Under the pieces are notes generated by a model, which saw nothing but the letters and a program-made list of their open reading frames with translations, was not told where the DNA came from and did no database searches. A DNA stretch of 64,000 bases from Muribaculaceae bacterium (lineage in GTDB: Bacteria; Bacteroidota; Bacteroidia; Bacteroidales; Muribaculaceae). The stretch covers positions 24,269 to 88,268 of the forward strand of contig JAGBIJ010000045.1 in assembly GCA_017935045.1 (NCBI GenBank), read 5' to 3'. Below are positions 1 to 8,984 of the stretch, piece after piece. Every line of letters begins with the position of its first letter. Within the stretch, counting starts at the first letter, position 1. The translations under genes were made by a program, and so were the position numbers.

Positions 1-209
1 CGCGCCGCTCGGCGGCGCATAAGCGGTATCTTAAGCCTTCGGGAGTTAAGGCTCGGTGCGTCTCTTGTTTATTGACACATTCCATCTTTCGTTTCCCCTC
101 CTGATTGGGGAGATACTGCTTTGTGCGCTGTCTGCCGCGGCATCTGCCCTGGTAGTGACGGGCTATATACGTGTGTGAACAACTTATTATCTAACAAAAA
201 CTTATCTAT
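1..209. other. 5' flank without a recognisable gene
   Basis: There is a GC hairpin at about 2-18 and a second stem at 34-39/48-53 with an 8-nt loop. Neither is followed by a T-run. A start-less open stretch (50-178, plus frame) translates to a hydrophobic peptide, but no start codon or homology is evident. The last 30 bases before the ATG at 210 are A/T-rich, as in Bacteroidetes leaders. I see no clear promoter. Confidence 0.4.
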
Positions 210-3200
210 ATGTACAGAATTTTTCGCTATCTGACGGTTTTGGTTCTATGCGCCGTCTCGGCGTTGCCGGCCTTGGCTGCAACCGAGGTCTACGACATGC
301 CGAGGAAAGACGGGCAGCATCCGGTCAAGACCGTAGAAGGAGAACTCCTGTTTTATGATATGGGAGGTTCTTCAGGGTCTACACCCGGCTATTTTGCCGG
401 CTACACCCGGTTTGTGCCTGCCGATGAGTCTGGACAGGTGCAGATTTCCTTCAACACTCTCGACCTGACCGGGAGCGCCGCTGTCTATATTTATGACGGC
501 GATATAAACTTTACAGGCTACTATTCCGACATTCCTGAAGGCTATCTGGCCAAGCTGACAGGCTCCGAAGCGGGCGGCACATTTGTCTCAACCACCGGCT
601 CGCTCTCTGTATTGTATCACTGCAAGGGCACCGGAGGCGGCGCCGGATGGGAAGCTCTGGTAACCGAGGTGCCGAGCAAGCAGCAGGAATGGAAAGAGGT
701 GTCAGCGGTCCGCACAGGTCTTCCGGTGGCATATCCCGGGAAACAGGGGCAGCCGCTGATTAAGGTAAACGCCCTTACCGACGGCGGCGCCGAGCCGCTC
801 TCTGTCAGCGAACTTGCCTTTACATTGGGCGGTACGCTGCCTCTGGACAAGCTGTCGAATCTCAGAGTGGTCTACAGCAAGTCGAGCGACGCCCCCGAGG
901 GAGACGCTTTCGGAGTGACAGCTGCCGGCGCGTCCGCGCTCACGTTCAGTGGCGATGTGCCCCTGAAGCATGGCGACAATTACTTCTGGCTGCTGGCCGA
1001 CATAGCCGACGACGCTGCCGCCGGACAGACCGTAGAGGCTACACTGACCGGCCTTACCGCCGGCTCGACACAGCGCGTAGCCTCTCCCGTCGCTCCGGAG
1101 GGAAGCGTGACTTTGGCCAATATGGTGCTTCTCTCATCTACACCAAAGACATGGAAAGTAGGCGACATGCCTATAGATTTTTACGATGACGGCGGTATCG
1201 GCGGCAAGATAAGCGCTGACTTTACGGGTCAGGCCACATTCGTACCCACGACGCCTGGCAGGAAAGTCAGAATCCGCTTTACGAAGCTCGCTCTGTTCAA
1301 TACCTCGTCCACAGGCAAGAATGACGTACTCAAGGTCTACAACGGCACCGCTGCCGACGACGCGCAGCTGCTTGCCACCGTCCTGAAAGACCTGATTACA
1401 GTTCATTCCACCGCCGCCGACGGCTCGCTTACCGTCTCTCTGACAAGCACCACCGGCGTGCCTGCCGACGGATTCGAAGCTGTGGTGGAAGAGTTCACGC
1501 CCCAGCCCATGGAGATAGAGTCCATAGCCGCCTCGCGTCCCGACACAGGCAATGCCGCAGCAGGCGAGGAGGATGTGAGAATACTGCTCTTTAACGTCAG
1601 GACCCGCAATACGGAGCCGGCTCTGACACTCGACAGCTTTGATTTCGCATCGGCTTCCACAGCTCCGGTAAGCGCGGCCCGCCTCTACTTCCTCGGGGCT
1701 GACGCCACGTCTGCCGGCACGCTTGTAGGCTCGGCGCCGGCGCCGGGAGCCACATTCTCCATTGCCGCCGACAGTCCCGTGACCCTGGCTGAGCGCGACA
1801 ACTGGTTCCTGCTATGCTATAATGTGGGACGCGACGCCGTCAACGACCAGACCCTGACAGCCGCTCTTACAGCAGTGGTGTCCGGAGCAATCAAGACCGC
1901 TGCCACGGAAGGCAACCCCGCCGGAGAGCGCAAGATTGAGAACGTATATTACTCACGCACAAAGCACGCCACGTATACCGTCAACGGCACATGGCAGTTC
2001 AAGACCACACCTTCGCAATACAGCTATTACGGCTATGACAACACCGAGGGCGAACAGATTACCACGTTCCTTCCTGCCACCGATGGGATGACCATGGAGA
2101 TAGATTTCTCCAAGTTCAACCTTGCGAGCAGCAACTACGGCACCCCGGCGGTCCTCAAGATAATAGACGGAGAAAGCGCCGACGGCACTGTACTCTGGGA
2201 AATGACATACAGCACCCGCAGTGAGGGTCCCGGCCGCGCGTTGCGTGCCGGCAATGCAGCCGGAGCCCTTACCGTGGTGTTTAACTCCAACGGCAATCGC
2301 GGAGGCTCGGGCCAGGGCTTCGCAGCCACTGTCCGCGAATACCGCTCCCACCCCATGGAGGTAACAGCTGTCGAGGCTGTACAGACCAACACGGACAATA
2401 TCCGGCCCGCTGCGACGGACCAGGAGATAATCAGCGTCAAGGTCACGGCCGACGGCGACCAGAATCCTGTCTCGGTAACTGAGCTTGATATCGATATGAA
2501 AGGCTGTCAGGATATAGTCAAGACAGTGAAAATCTACAGCACGGGCAAAGACCAGACGTTCGCCACCGGCGCTCTCGTAGCCGAGAAGGCTGTGGACCCG
2601 CAGTCTGCCGTACAGAAGATAACACTGGCCAATCCGCTCGCGCTCAATGAGAAAGACAACTGGCTGCATGTAGCCTACGATATGGCCGAGACCCTGCCGT
2701 CCGACCGCAAGGTAGACGCATCTGTGGCTGGTCTGACCGCCGGAGGCAAGAACGTAGCCGTCACTGCCGCCGATCCCGATGGAGAGCGCATGACCAAGAA
2801 TATATATTATTTCGAGGGTGGCGGCAAGACCGTGACCGTAGACGGCTCCATGCTGTTCTACGACAACATGGGCCCCGACGCCAAGTACACCACGGACGCC
2901 CAAGGCTCTGTGACATTCATGCCGACAGAAGGCAAGATAATCCGCTTTATCTTCAAAAACTTCTATACCAACATCCGCGACTACTTCTACATCTACGACG
3001 GAACGGACACCCAGGCCACGCCGCTTCAGAAGCTCTCCGGCTCGAAGAGCGACCTGGCTCCGGTCATCTCTACAGCCGACAACGGCGCGCTTACCGTAGT
3101 ATTCGAACCTACAAAGCCCTACAACGACGGCTGGGAGATAGAGGTGCAGGCTTTTGAACCGCAGCCCCTCGCTGTCAAGCAGGTCAGCACAGAGCCGGTC

Positions 3201-6200
3201 AACGACATAAAGATGCTGCGCGGTTCCGAGAACAACAAGATGCTCAAAGTGGCCGTGGAGATAGCCGGCGACAAGGGTCTTGTCGACCTGACATCTTTCG
3301 ACTTTTCCGCCTTGGCCACAGATATGGCCACACTGCGCGCCGCACGCCTGTGGTACACCGGCGAGAGCGACGTATTCGGCACATATTCGCAATATGGCGA
3401 GACTCTGTATGCCGACCCGCTGGCCTTTAGCGGCTCACAGCAGTACCGTCAGGCCGGAACATATTATTATTGGTTGACTTACGATGTGACGCCCGCCGCC
3501 TCGCTGGACGCGCAGATGCAGGCTCGGCTGGCTTCGCTGACCGCCAACGGCGCGACTGTGACTCCGGCTGAGGAGCGCGATGCCCTGGTCACAGTACAGG
3601 AGGGCATGCACGGCACATTTACCGTAGGTACGTCCGGCCAGGAAGATTACCTCTCCGTGAGCGCCGCTATCGAAGCCATGAAGGGCGGCATCGACGGCCC
3701 TGTGGAGCTGCTGCTCTCTGACGGCAATTACAAGGAGCTGGTCAAGGTGCCTGCCATAAGCGGCTCTTCGGCCATGAATACCATCACCATGCGTTCGGCT
3801 TCGGGCAAGCGCGAGAATACGGTCATCACTTACGATGTCTACACCGATCCCGGCAGCTCGCATTATGCCGACCGCTACGGCGTCTTCACTCTCGACGGAG
3901 TAAGCCACTTCACTCTGCGCGATGTGACTGTGGCCACTGAGGCCCTGAATTTCCCCGGCGTCGTATATGTGCGCAACCAGTCGCGCGACAACACTGTGGA
4001 AAATTGCGTCATCCGCTCCCCCCGCTCCAATGACCAGGGCAAGGGCACAAGCAATGTCTACATGTATGCCAAGAATGAAGCCAACTGCAATTCCGACCGA
4101 TTCACTCTGAAAGACTGCCTGGTGGACGGCGGCCTGATAGGCGTGAACATGGGAGGCACCGGCTACGTGGCTCTCCCGCAGGAACGCGGCGGCCATATTA
4201 CCGGCAATACATTTGTCAATCAAGGCAGCAAGGGCATCTATGTCCACAATGAAGACGATGTCATAATAGAGGGCAACACCGTGTCCAGCGACGGCGAAGG
4301 CACCACCAGCTCGTTCTGGGGCATTGACGTAAGCCTGGGCCACGGACCCACTGTCATCAGTGACAACGTGGTGCGCATGACCGGCCCCGTATCTTCGGCC
4401 CACGGCATGTATGTGCGTGCCAACGACTCCAACTGGCTCAAGGAGCAGACACACCGTATATACAATAATGAGATAAATATCTCCGGTATCAGCTCCGCCG
4501 TGACCGGTCTGCGCGTGAACAACGACCTGCCCGGTGTGGAAATTACCCACAATACCTTCCGTCTGCGCGGCGACAACGCCAATTCCAACGGCATATACTT
4601 CAGCGGTACGATGGCCGAAGGACTGTTTGCCAACAATATAGTGCAGAACGAGGCGGGCGGCACAGTCTACGGAGTGAACCGCGAGGCTTATCTTGCCGAG
4701 CTGCCGATGCGCGGCAATGTAGTCTGGACTTCGGGCGATGTATTCGCTTACGTAAGCCAGAACCGCACGTTCGACGAGTGGAAGGCTGTAGCCACCCTCG
4801 ACACTGACCCGGCGCTGGAGCAGACGCAGTTCCTTTCCGATGAAATTCTGGAGCCGGCTGAGAAAGGCTCGCTGTGCAACGGCAACCCTGTGGACTACGT
4901 GACAACAGACCTCAACGGCAGCGCGCGCGACAAAGAGCATCCCTCTGCCGGAGCCTACGAGTACGGCGAGTCGACAGGCGCTCCGGCTATGGCCGAAGGC
5001 ATGCCCGCCTTCCGCGACATCACTCACGAGAGCGCCATCATGCAGGTAGCCTCTACCATGACCGGCACACTCAATTATTTCGTGACCGACAGCGACGCCG
5101 AAGCTCCCTCGGCAGAGGAGATAACCGGCGAAGATCTGAAACTGGAGCTCCGCAAAGGCCGCACAGCCGAAGTCAAGCTGACAGGACTCAAGCCCAACAA
5201 GACATATAGGGTCTACAGCGTGCTGACCAGTCTGCGCGGCGTGCAGTCGGACGTACTCACATCCGAACCTTTCACTACCACATATACTCCGACCGCCGTC
5301 GCCACGTTCGAAGACGCCGGTATCGTGAACAATGTGATCTACGACGGCACATTCAGCTTCACAGGCTTCACGCTCGAAGACATCACTGACGGCGTAGGCG
5401 AAGCCCCGAACGCCAAGGCCGCCCTGATGGAAGATGGCTATGGAGTTGTCAGGCTGACCAATTCCGATGACCTGAGCCTCGACGGATTCTTCATCAAGAA
5501 TGAAGCCGAAGTTACTCTGACAACCCGCGACGCGTCGCTGCGCGAGCAGAAGACCAAGACAGTGGCCGCCAGCCCTGCCTGGACTTATGTCAACCTGCGC
5601 GACCTGGGTCCCATGACTTATCTCGACTTCGAGAGCGACGGCAATGTAAGCATCGACAATTTCGCCGGCCAGCCGCTGACGCTTGAGGTGACTGTGGACT
5701 TCGACGAGACCGTACGCCTGACCGAAGGCGCGGAGACAAGCGTGCCGGCAAGCATAAGTGGCGGTGTGGGTCCGTATGCCATAGAATGGCGCGACGCCTC
5801 CGGCGCGACTGTAGGTACGACCGGCGCCCTCTCGCTGAAACCCGCACACAGCGCGGCATACACTGTCAGCGTGAGCGACGCCTGGGACAGCAAGGCTTCC
5901 GCCGCGTTCAAGGTCTATGTGGAGGGCGCTCAGTACGCCGCCACTTTCGACGACCTGCAGCTTGAGCCGGAGTCCAACTGGCACGGCGACACCGAGGACG
6001 AGGACTACATGAGCGGCTCGTTCTTCAGCGGCTCGTTTGAGTTCAACAACCTCTACATGGCCGATTGGGACTCGTGGGCTTTCTTCGGTTATTCCAATTC
6101 GACATCGACTTCATTCTCCGACTATTATACTGACCAGTATAATTCGGCTGTCGGCCATGGCCACGGAGACTCGGCCAACTACGGTGTGCTTTACGCTTCC

Positions 6201-7115
6201 GACTTCATGGGACAGAGCGAGGCTACTGTGACCAATTCCGCAGCAGGCCAGACTGTAGAGGGCTGTTGGTTTACCAACTCGGCCTGGGTCGTAAGCGCCA
6301 TACTCAACGGCGACGGCATGAGCGAGGCCTTCGGCAAGGACGACAATCTTATACTCCATATTACGGGCCTTGACTCCAAGGGCGAGACTACCGGCGCTGT
6401 CGATTTCCCGCTGGCCGACTACAGTGCCGACGACGAAAAGGACCGCTGGTACCTCGACAGCTGGCAGTGGTGCGACCTGAAGCCTCTGGGCGCAGTATGC
6501 AAGCTGAGATTCAACATTACCGGCAGCAAGAGCAGCAGCTACGGCCTTACTACTCCCGCGTATGTGTGTCTCGACGACCTGGGCACAGGACGAGAGGTAG
6601 CCGAAGCCGAAACGGTAACATTGCTGACCAACGCGGAGACTCCCTCCGACAGCTTCGCCCTGGAGCCCTATTTCAGCTTCAAGGCAGACGAGGGCACCGT
6701 AAGCTACGTCATAGAGTGTGAGGACAGCCGTGTAAGCCTGAACGACGGCACAGTCACTGTAGAGGCTCCCTCCGGAGAGCAGATGAGTCTTGTGGCCCAC
6801 GCCACGCAGCGCGGCAAACATGAATATGTGCGTATACCTGTCAAGGTTGACGCCCGTCCGCTTGGAGTGGAGACCGTAGAGACGGTAAAATCCGTTGTAT
6901 ACCCGAATCCTGCCCGCGATTATGTCCGCGTAAGCAGCGAGGCGACAGACTATACCGTGACTCTTATAAGCATGGATGGCCGCGCGCTGATAAGCATGAG
7001 CGGATGCAGCGGTACGGTCACCATGGATCTGAACGGCGTCAGCGCCGGCAACTATCTTGTGAAAGTGACATCGGCCGACGGCCGAGCCAAAGTTCACAAG
7101 CTCCTTGTAAAGTAA
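210..7115 (+). CDS. giant modular T9SS-secreted surface protein
   Basis: A predicted cell-surface or secreted protein of 2301 aa with an N-terminal signal peptide (hydrophobic stretch ending near ALAATEV). Residues about 25-1140 hold four tandem modules. Each pairs a CUB-like sandwich (motifs such as YIYDG, DGW, GALTVVF) with a domain like the N-terminal domain of BNR sialidases (DNWFLLCYNV, DNYFWLLADI). Residues about 1140-1500 form a right-handed parallel beta-helix rich in N-containing turns. A fibronectin-III-like segment follows, then a DUF4465-like jelly roll near 1920-2130. The last 75 residues are a type A T9SS sorting domain (VYPNPARDYVRV, GNYLVKV, terminal KLLVK). No catalytic set is clear, so adhesion or glycan binding is inference. 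Only one start fits. It is followed by a strong terminator and appears monocistronic. Confidence 0.85.
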   Translation: MYRIFRYLTVLVLCAVSALPALAATEVYDMPRKDGQHPVKTVEGELLFYDMGGSSGSTPGYFAGYTRFVPADESGQVQISFNTLDLTGSAAVYIYDGDINFTGYYSDIPEGYLAKLTGSEAGGTFVSTTGSLSVLYHCKGTGGGAGWEALVTEVPSKQQEWKEVSAVRTGLPVAYPGKQGQPLIKVNALTDGGAEPLSVSELAFTLGGTLPLDKLSNLRVVYSKSSDAPEGDAFGVTAAGASALTFSGDVPLKHGDNYFWLLADIADDAAAGQTVEATLTGLTAGSTQRVASPVAPEGSVTLANMVLLSSTPKTWKVGDMPIDFYDDGGIGGKISADFTGQATFVPTTPGRKVRIRFTKLALFNTSSTGKNDVLKVYNGTAADDAQLLATVLKDLITVHSTAADGSLTVSLTSTTGVPADGFEAVVEEFTPQPMEIESIAASRPDTGNAAAGEEDVRILLFNVRTRNTEPALTLDSFDFASASTAPVSAARLYFLGADATSAGTLVGSAPAPGATFSIAADSPVTLAERDNWFLLCYNVGRDAVNDQTLTAALTAVVSGAIKTAATEGNPAGERKIENVYYSRTKHATYTVNGTWQFKTTPSQYSYYGYDNTEGEQITTFLPATDGMTMEIDFSKFNLASSNYGTPAVLKIIDGESADGTVLWEMTYSTRSEGPGRALRAGNAAGALTVVFNSNGNRGGSGQGFAATVREYRSHPMEVTAVEAVQTNTDNIRPAATDQEIISVKVTADGDQNPVSVTELDIDMKGCQDIVKTVKIYSTGKDQTFATGALVAEKAVDPQSAVQKITLANPLALNEKDNWLHVAYDMAETLPSDRKVDASVAGLTAGGKNVAVTAADPDGERMTKNIYYFEGGGKTVTVDGSMLFYDNMGPDAKYTTDAQGSVTFMPTEGKIIRFIFKNFYTNIRDYFYIYDGTDTQATPLQKLSGSKSDLAPVISTADNGALTVVFEPTKPYNDGWEIEVQAFEPQPLAVKQVSTEPVNDIKMLRGSENNKMLKVAVEIAGDKGLVDLTSFDFSALATDMATLRAARLWYTGESDVFGTYSQYGETLYADPLAFSGSQQYRQAGTYYYWLTYDVTPAASLDAQMQARLASLTANGATVTPAEERDALVTVQEGMHGTFTVGTSGQEDYLSVSAAIEAMKGGIDGPVELLLSDGNYKELVKVPAISGSSAMNTITMRSASGKRENTVITYDVYTDPGSSHYADRYGVFTLDGVSHFTLRDVTVATEALNFPGVVYVRNQSRDNTVENCVIRSPRSNDQGKGTSNVYMYAKNEANCNSDRFTLKDCLVDGGLIGVNMGGTGYVALPQERGGHITGNTFVNQGSKGIYVHNEDDVIIEGNTVSSDGEGTTSSFWGIDVSLGHGPTVISDNVVRMTGPVSSAHGMYVRANDSNWLKEQTHRIYNNEINISGISSAVTGLRVNNDLPGVEITHNTFRLRGDNANSNGIYFSGTMAEGLFANNIVQNEAGGTVYGVNREAYLAELPMRGNVVWTSGDVFAYVSQNRTFDEWKAVATLDTDPALEQTQFLSDEILEPAEKGSLCNGNPVDYVTTDLNGSARDKEHPSAGAYEYGESTGAPAMAEGMPAFRDITHESAIMQVASTMTGTLNYFVTDSDAEAPSAEEITGEDLKLELRKGRTAEVKLTGLKPNKTYRVYSVLTSLRGVQSDVLTSEPFTTTYTPTAVATFEDAGIVNNVIYDGTFSFTGFTLEDITDGVGEAPNAKAALMEDGYGVVRLTNSDDLSLDGFFIKNEAEVTLTTRDASLREQKTKTVAASPAWTYVNLRDLGPMTYLDFESDGNVSIDNFAGQPLTLEVTVDFDETVRLTEGAETSVPASISGGVGPYAIEWRDASGATVGTTGALSLKPAHSAAYTVSVSDAWDSKASAAFKVYVEGAQYAATFDDLQLEPESNWHGDTEDEDYMSGSFFSGSFEFNNLYMADWDSWAFFGYSNSTSTSFSDYYTDQYNSAVGHGHGDSANYGVLYASDFMGQSEATVTNSAAGQTVEGCWFTNSAWVVSAILNGDGMSEAFGKDDNLILHITGLDSKGETTGAVDFPLADYSADDEKDRWYLDSWQWCDLKPLGAVCKLRFNITGSKSSSYGLTTPAYVCLDDLGTGREVAEAETVTLLTNAETPSDSFALEPYFSFKADEGTVSYVIECEDSRVSLNDGTVTVEAPSGEQMSLVAHATQRGKHEYVRIPVKVDARPLGVETVETVKSVVYPNPARDYVRVSSEATDYTVTLISMDGRALISMSGCSGTVTMDLNGVSAGNYLVKVTSADGRAKVHKLLVK

Positions 7116-7144
7116 TCGTTTTTCTAATTTTTATTCTTTGCCAG

Positions 7145-7179
7145 AAGGGGGCGCGATGTGCCGATCGCGCCCCCTTTTA
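7145..7179 (+). terminator. rho-independent terminator of the giant surface protein
   Basis: A 12-bp perfect GC-rich stem (7145-7156 with 7165-7176), an 8-nt loop and then TTTTAT, 30 bp after the stop of the surface-protein gene. Confidence 0.9.
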
Positions 7180-7306
7180 TCATGCAGACCGTAATCCGGC
7201 TATGGAAATACGCTACAAGTGCAGCATAGTCTTTGGACTGTCGTTTCCTCACACGTGGAAAGGGTAATTTCGGACAATTTTTCGGCCAAAAAGAGCAACG
7301 GAATGA

Positions 7307-7338
7307 TTGCAGTTTCGCGGGGTATTTAGTAATTTTGC
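7307..7338 (+). promoter_or_regulatory. Bacteroidetes-type promoter of pldA
   Basis: A -33-like TTGC at 7307-7310 and a -7 element TAATTTTGC at 7330-7338 are separated by 19 bp. The ATG at 7347 lies only 8 nt beyond the -7 box, so the transcript should be leaderless or nearly so. Confidence 0.7.
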
Positions 7339-7346
7339 AGCCTGAA

Positions 7347-8189
7347 ATGAGAATGATACGAGTCATATTGAGCATATTGTGTGTCATGGCGCTCCCCGTT
7401 GCCGTGTCCGGCCAGATAATCAAAGTAGAGCGTGAGAAAAGTTTTACGGATTCACTGCGTGAGGAATTTGACCGTGGCCCGTATTTCGGTCTGTACAGAG
7501 ACAATTATTTCATTGTCGGCACAGATCCCACGCATAAGCCTACCGCCAATAATTCTGACATAAAGTTTCAGGTCTCAATAGCCCAGAAGCTCACGAAATC
7601 CACACTGCCGGGCAAGACATATCTGTTTCTGACCTATACGCAGAATGTAGCCTGGGACGTATTCAAGCGTTCTATGCCGATGCACGATTTTACATTCAAT
7701 CCCGGCCTGGGTCTGGTCAAGCCCCTGTTCTCACGCGACCGGTTCATAGGCAAGGCCACGCTGCTGATAGAACACATGAGCAACGGACGCGACTCGATTC
7801 AGAGCCGCTCGTGGAACCGTATATCACTGGGCGCGTCGATATTGATAGATGAATTCGTATGTATCGACGGTAAATTCTGGATTCCTATAGTCGATGGAGA
7901 AAACAACCGGGATATCCTGGATTATGTCGGTCTGTTTCAGGGCGGTGTCAGTGTGATGAGCCACAACAGAAAGTTTGGCGGCTCGCTTCATTTCGTGAAG
8001 CGGCGCGGCTGGAACCTGAGCTGCAACACGATTCTGGAGCTGTATTGGCGTCCCTGGGAGCGCGCCAACCAATATTTCTTTCTGCAGTGGTATAACGGAT
8101 ATGGGGAAAATCTGCTGGATTACAACAAATTTCACAATCGTCTGAGGCTGGGTATCGTAATCAAGCCGCGTTTCTTCTCAGAGTTCTGA
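7347..8189 (+). CDS. pldA: outer membrane phospholipase A1 (OMPLA/PldA family)
   Basis: A calcium-dependent beta-barrel phospholipase of the outer membrane that removes phospholipids mislocalised to the outer leaflet. The family catalytic signature is intact: HMSNGRDS supplies the catalytic His and Ser, and SRSWNR supplies the Asn. The barrel ends in Phe, as expected for BAM-assembled proteins. I chose the ATG at 7347 because it begins a clean signal peptide (MRMIRVILSILCVMALP, then SGQ) and follows the promoter directly. An ATG 6 nt downstream is possible, and the open frame further upstream lies before the promoter. The product is 280 aa, close to the family length. The gene converges with the DAHP synthase gene, with a 6-bp gap between stops and no strong terminator. 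Confidence 0.9.
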   Translation: MRMIRVILSILCVMALPVAVSGQIIKVEREKSFTDSLREEFDRGPYFGLYRDNYFIVGTDPTHKPTANNSDIKFQVSIAQKLTKSTLPGKTYLFLTYTQNVAWDVFKRSMPMHDFTFNPGLGLVKPLFSRDRFIGKATLLIEHMSNGRDSIQSRSWNRISLGASILIDEFVCIDGKFWIPIVDGENNRDILDYVGLFQGGVSVMSHNRKFGGSLHFVKRRGWNLSCNTILELYWRPWERANQYFFLQWYNGYGENLLDYNKFHNRLRLGIVIKPRFFSEF

Positions 8190-8195
8190 CCCGAT

Positions 8196-8984
8196 TCATA
8201 CGGGTACGGCAATCGACTCCATAAGCCTGGCCAGAGCTTCGGGCGTGAGTTGCTGCGCCGCATCAGTCATGGCCTCCGCCGGGTTGCAGTGTGTCTCTAT
8301 GATAAGGCCGTCGTAGCCGCGCGACAAGGCTTCGCGGCTCAGTGGCGCGATGTGGCAACGCGCGCCGCCTATGTGCGAGGGGTCGCATAGCATAGGCAGT
8401 TCGGGCAGCTCGGCGCGGAATCTGTCGGCTACTTCCCAAAACGGTGTGTTGCGGTACGGCGGACAAGTGTCGTCTGGACGGATGAAGGTCTTGAAACCGC
8501 GCAATATGGCTCCCAGACGGCTCAGACCGCAGCGGGCGAACCGCTCGACTGCGCCTATCCACAGGTCGAGGTCGGCGCTCGCCGGATTCTTGACAAAGAC
8601 AGGTATGTCTGTACCCCGCAGAGCTTCGGCTATCTCCTGGGTAACGAACGGACAGGCCGTCGTGCGCGCGCCTATCCATACCACGTCTATTCCGGCGCGA
8701 AGGGCGAGCTCGGCATGTCTGGGTGTGCCTACCTCGGTTGCAGTAAGCATCCCGAACCGCTCCTTGACTTCGGCAAGCCAGGGCAGAGCCAGCTCTCCGT
8801 AACCCTCAAATCCGCCGGGACGCGTGCGCGGTTTCCACACGCCGGCGCGGAATATACGCACGCCTGCCCTATGCAGGGCGCCGGCAGTCGTCAGGACCTG
8901 TGTACGGGACTCGGCCGAGCAGGGACCGGCGATAATGAGGGGAGAGCCATCGGTATTCATTATATGTTTCATGTCGGAAATCAT
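8196..8984 (-). CDS. aroF: DAHP synthase (class I-beta, no chorismate mutase domain)
   Basis: 3-deoxy-7-phosphoheptulonate synthase, the first committed step of the shikimate pathway (PEP plus erythrose-4-phosphate), cytosolic. TIM-barrel motifs of the KDO8P/DAHP family are present: GPCSAES near the N-terminus, WKPRTRPGGFEG, WIGARTTACP, FVKNP and CDPSHIGG. At 262 aa it is a bare catalytic barrel. Many Bacteroidetes versions carry a C-terminal chorismate mutase domain, which is absent here. The start at 8984 overlaps the stop of the cytochrome c synthetase gene as ATGA, implying translational coupling. It is the last gene of the eight-gene minus-strand run. Its company with a chorismatase-like gene two positions upstream suggests a dedicated supply role (inference). 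ATG alternatives lie at 8972 and 8960. Confidence 0.88.
   Translation of the reverse strand: MISDMKHIMNTDGSPLIIAGPCSAESRTQVLTTAGALHRAGVRIFRAGVWKPRTRPGGFEGYGELALPWLAEVKERFGMLTATEVGTPRHAELALRAGIDVVWIGARTTACPFVTQEIAEALRGTDIPVFVKNPASADLDLWIGAVERFARCGLSRLGAILRGFKTFIRPDDTCPPYRNTPFWEVADRFRAELPELPMLCDPSHIGGARCHIAPLSREALSRGYDGLIIETHCNPAEAMTDAAQQLTPEALARLMESIAVPV

Noticed and set aside
50-178. Hydrophobic open stretch at the window start resembling a membrane-protein tail
   Set aside because: It follows an in-frame TAA, lacks a credible start and shows no family resemblance; chance is likely.
3435-5984. 849-codon open frame antisense to the giant surface protein
   Set aside because: It mirrors codon bias of the sense gene (high GC at third positions leaves few antisense stops), shows no domain, signal peptide or promoter. 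The same applies to the antisense frames at 1953-3392 and 6111-7097.
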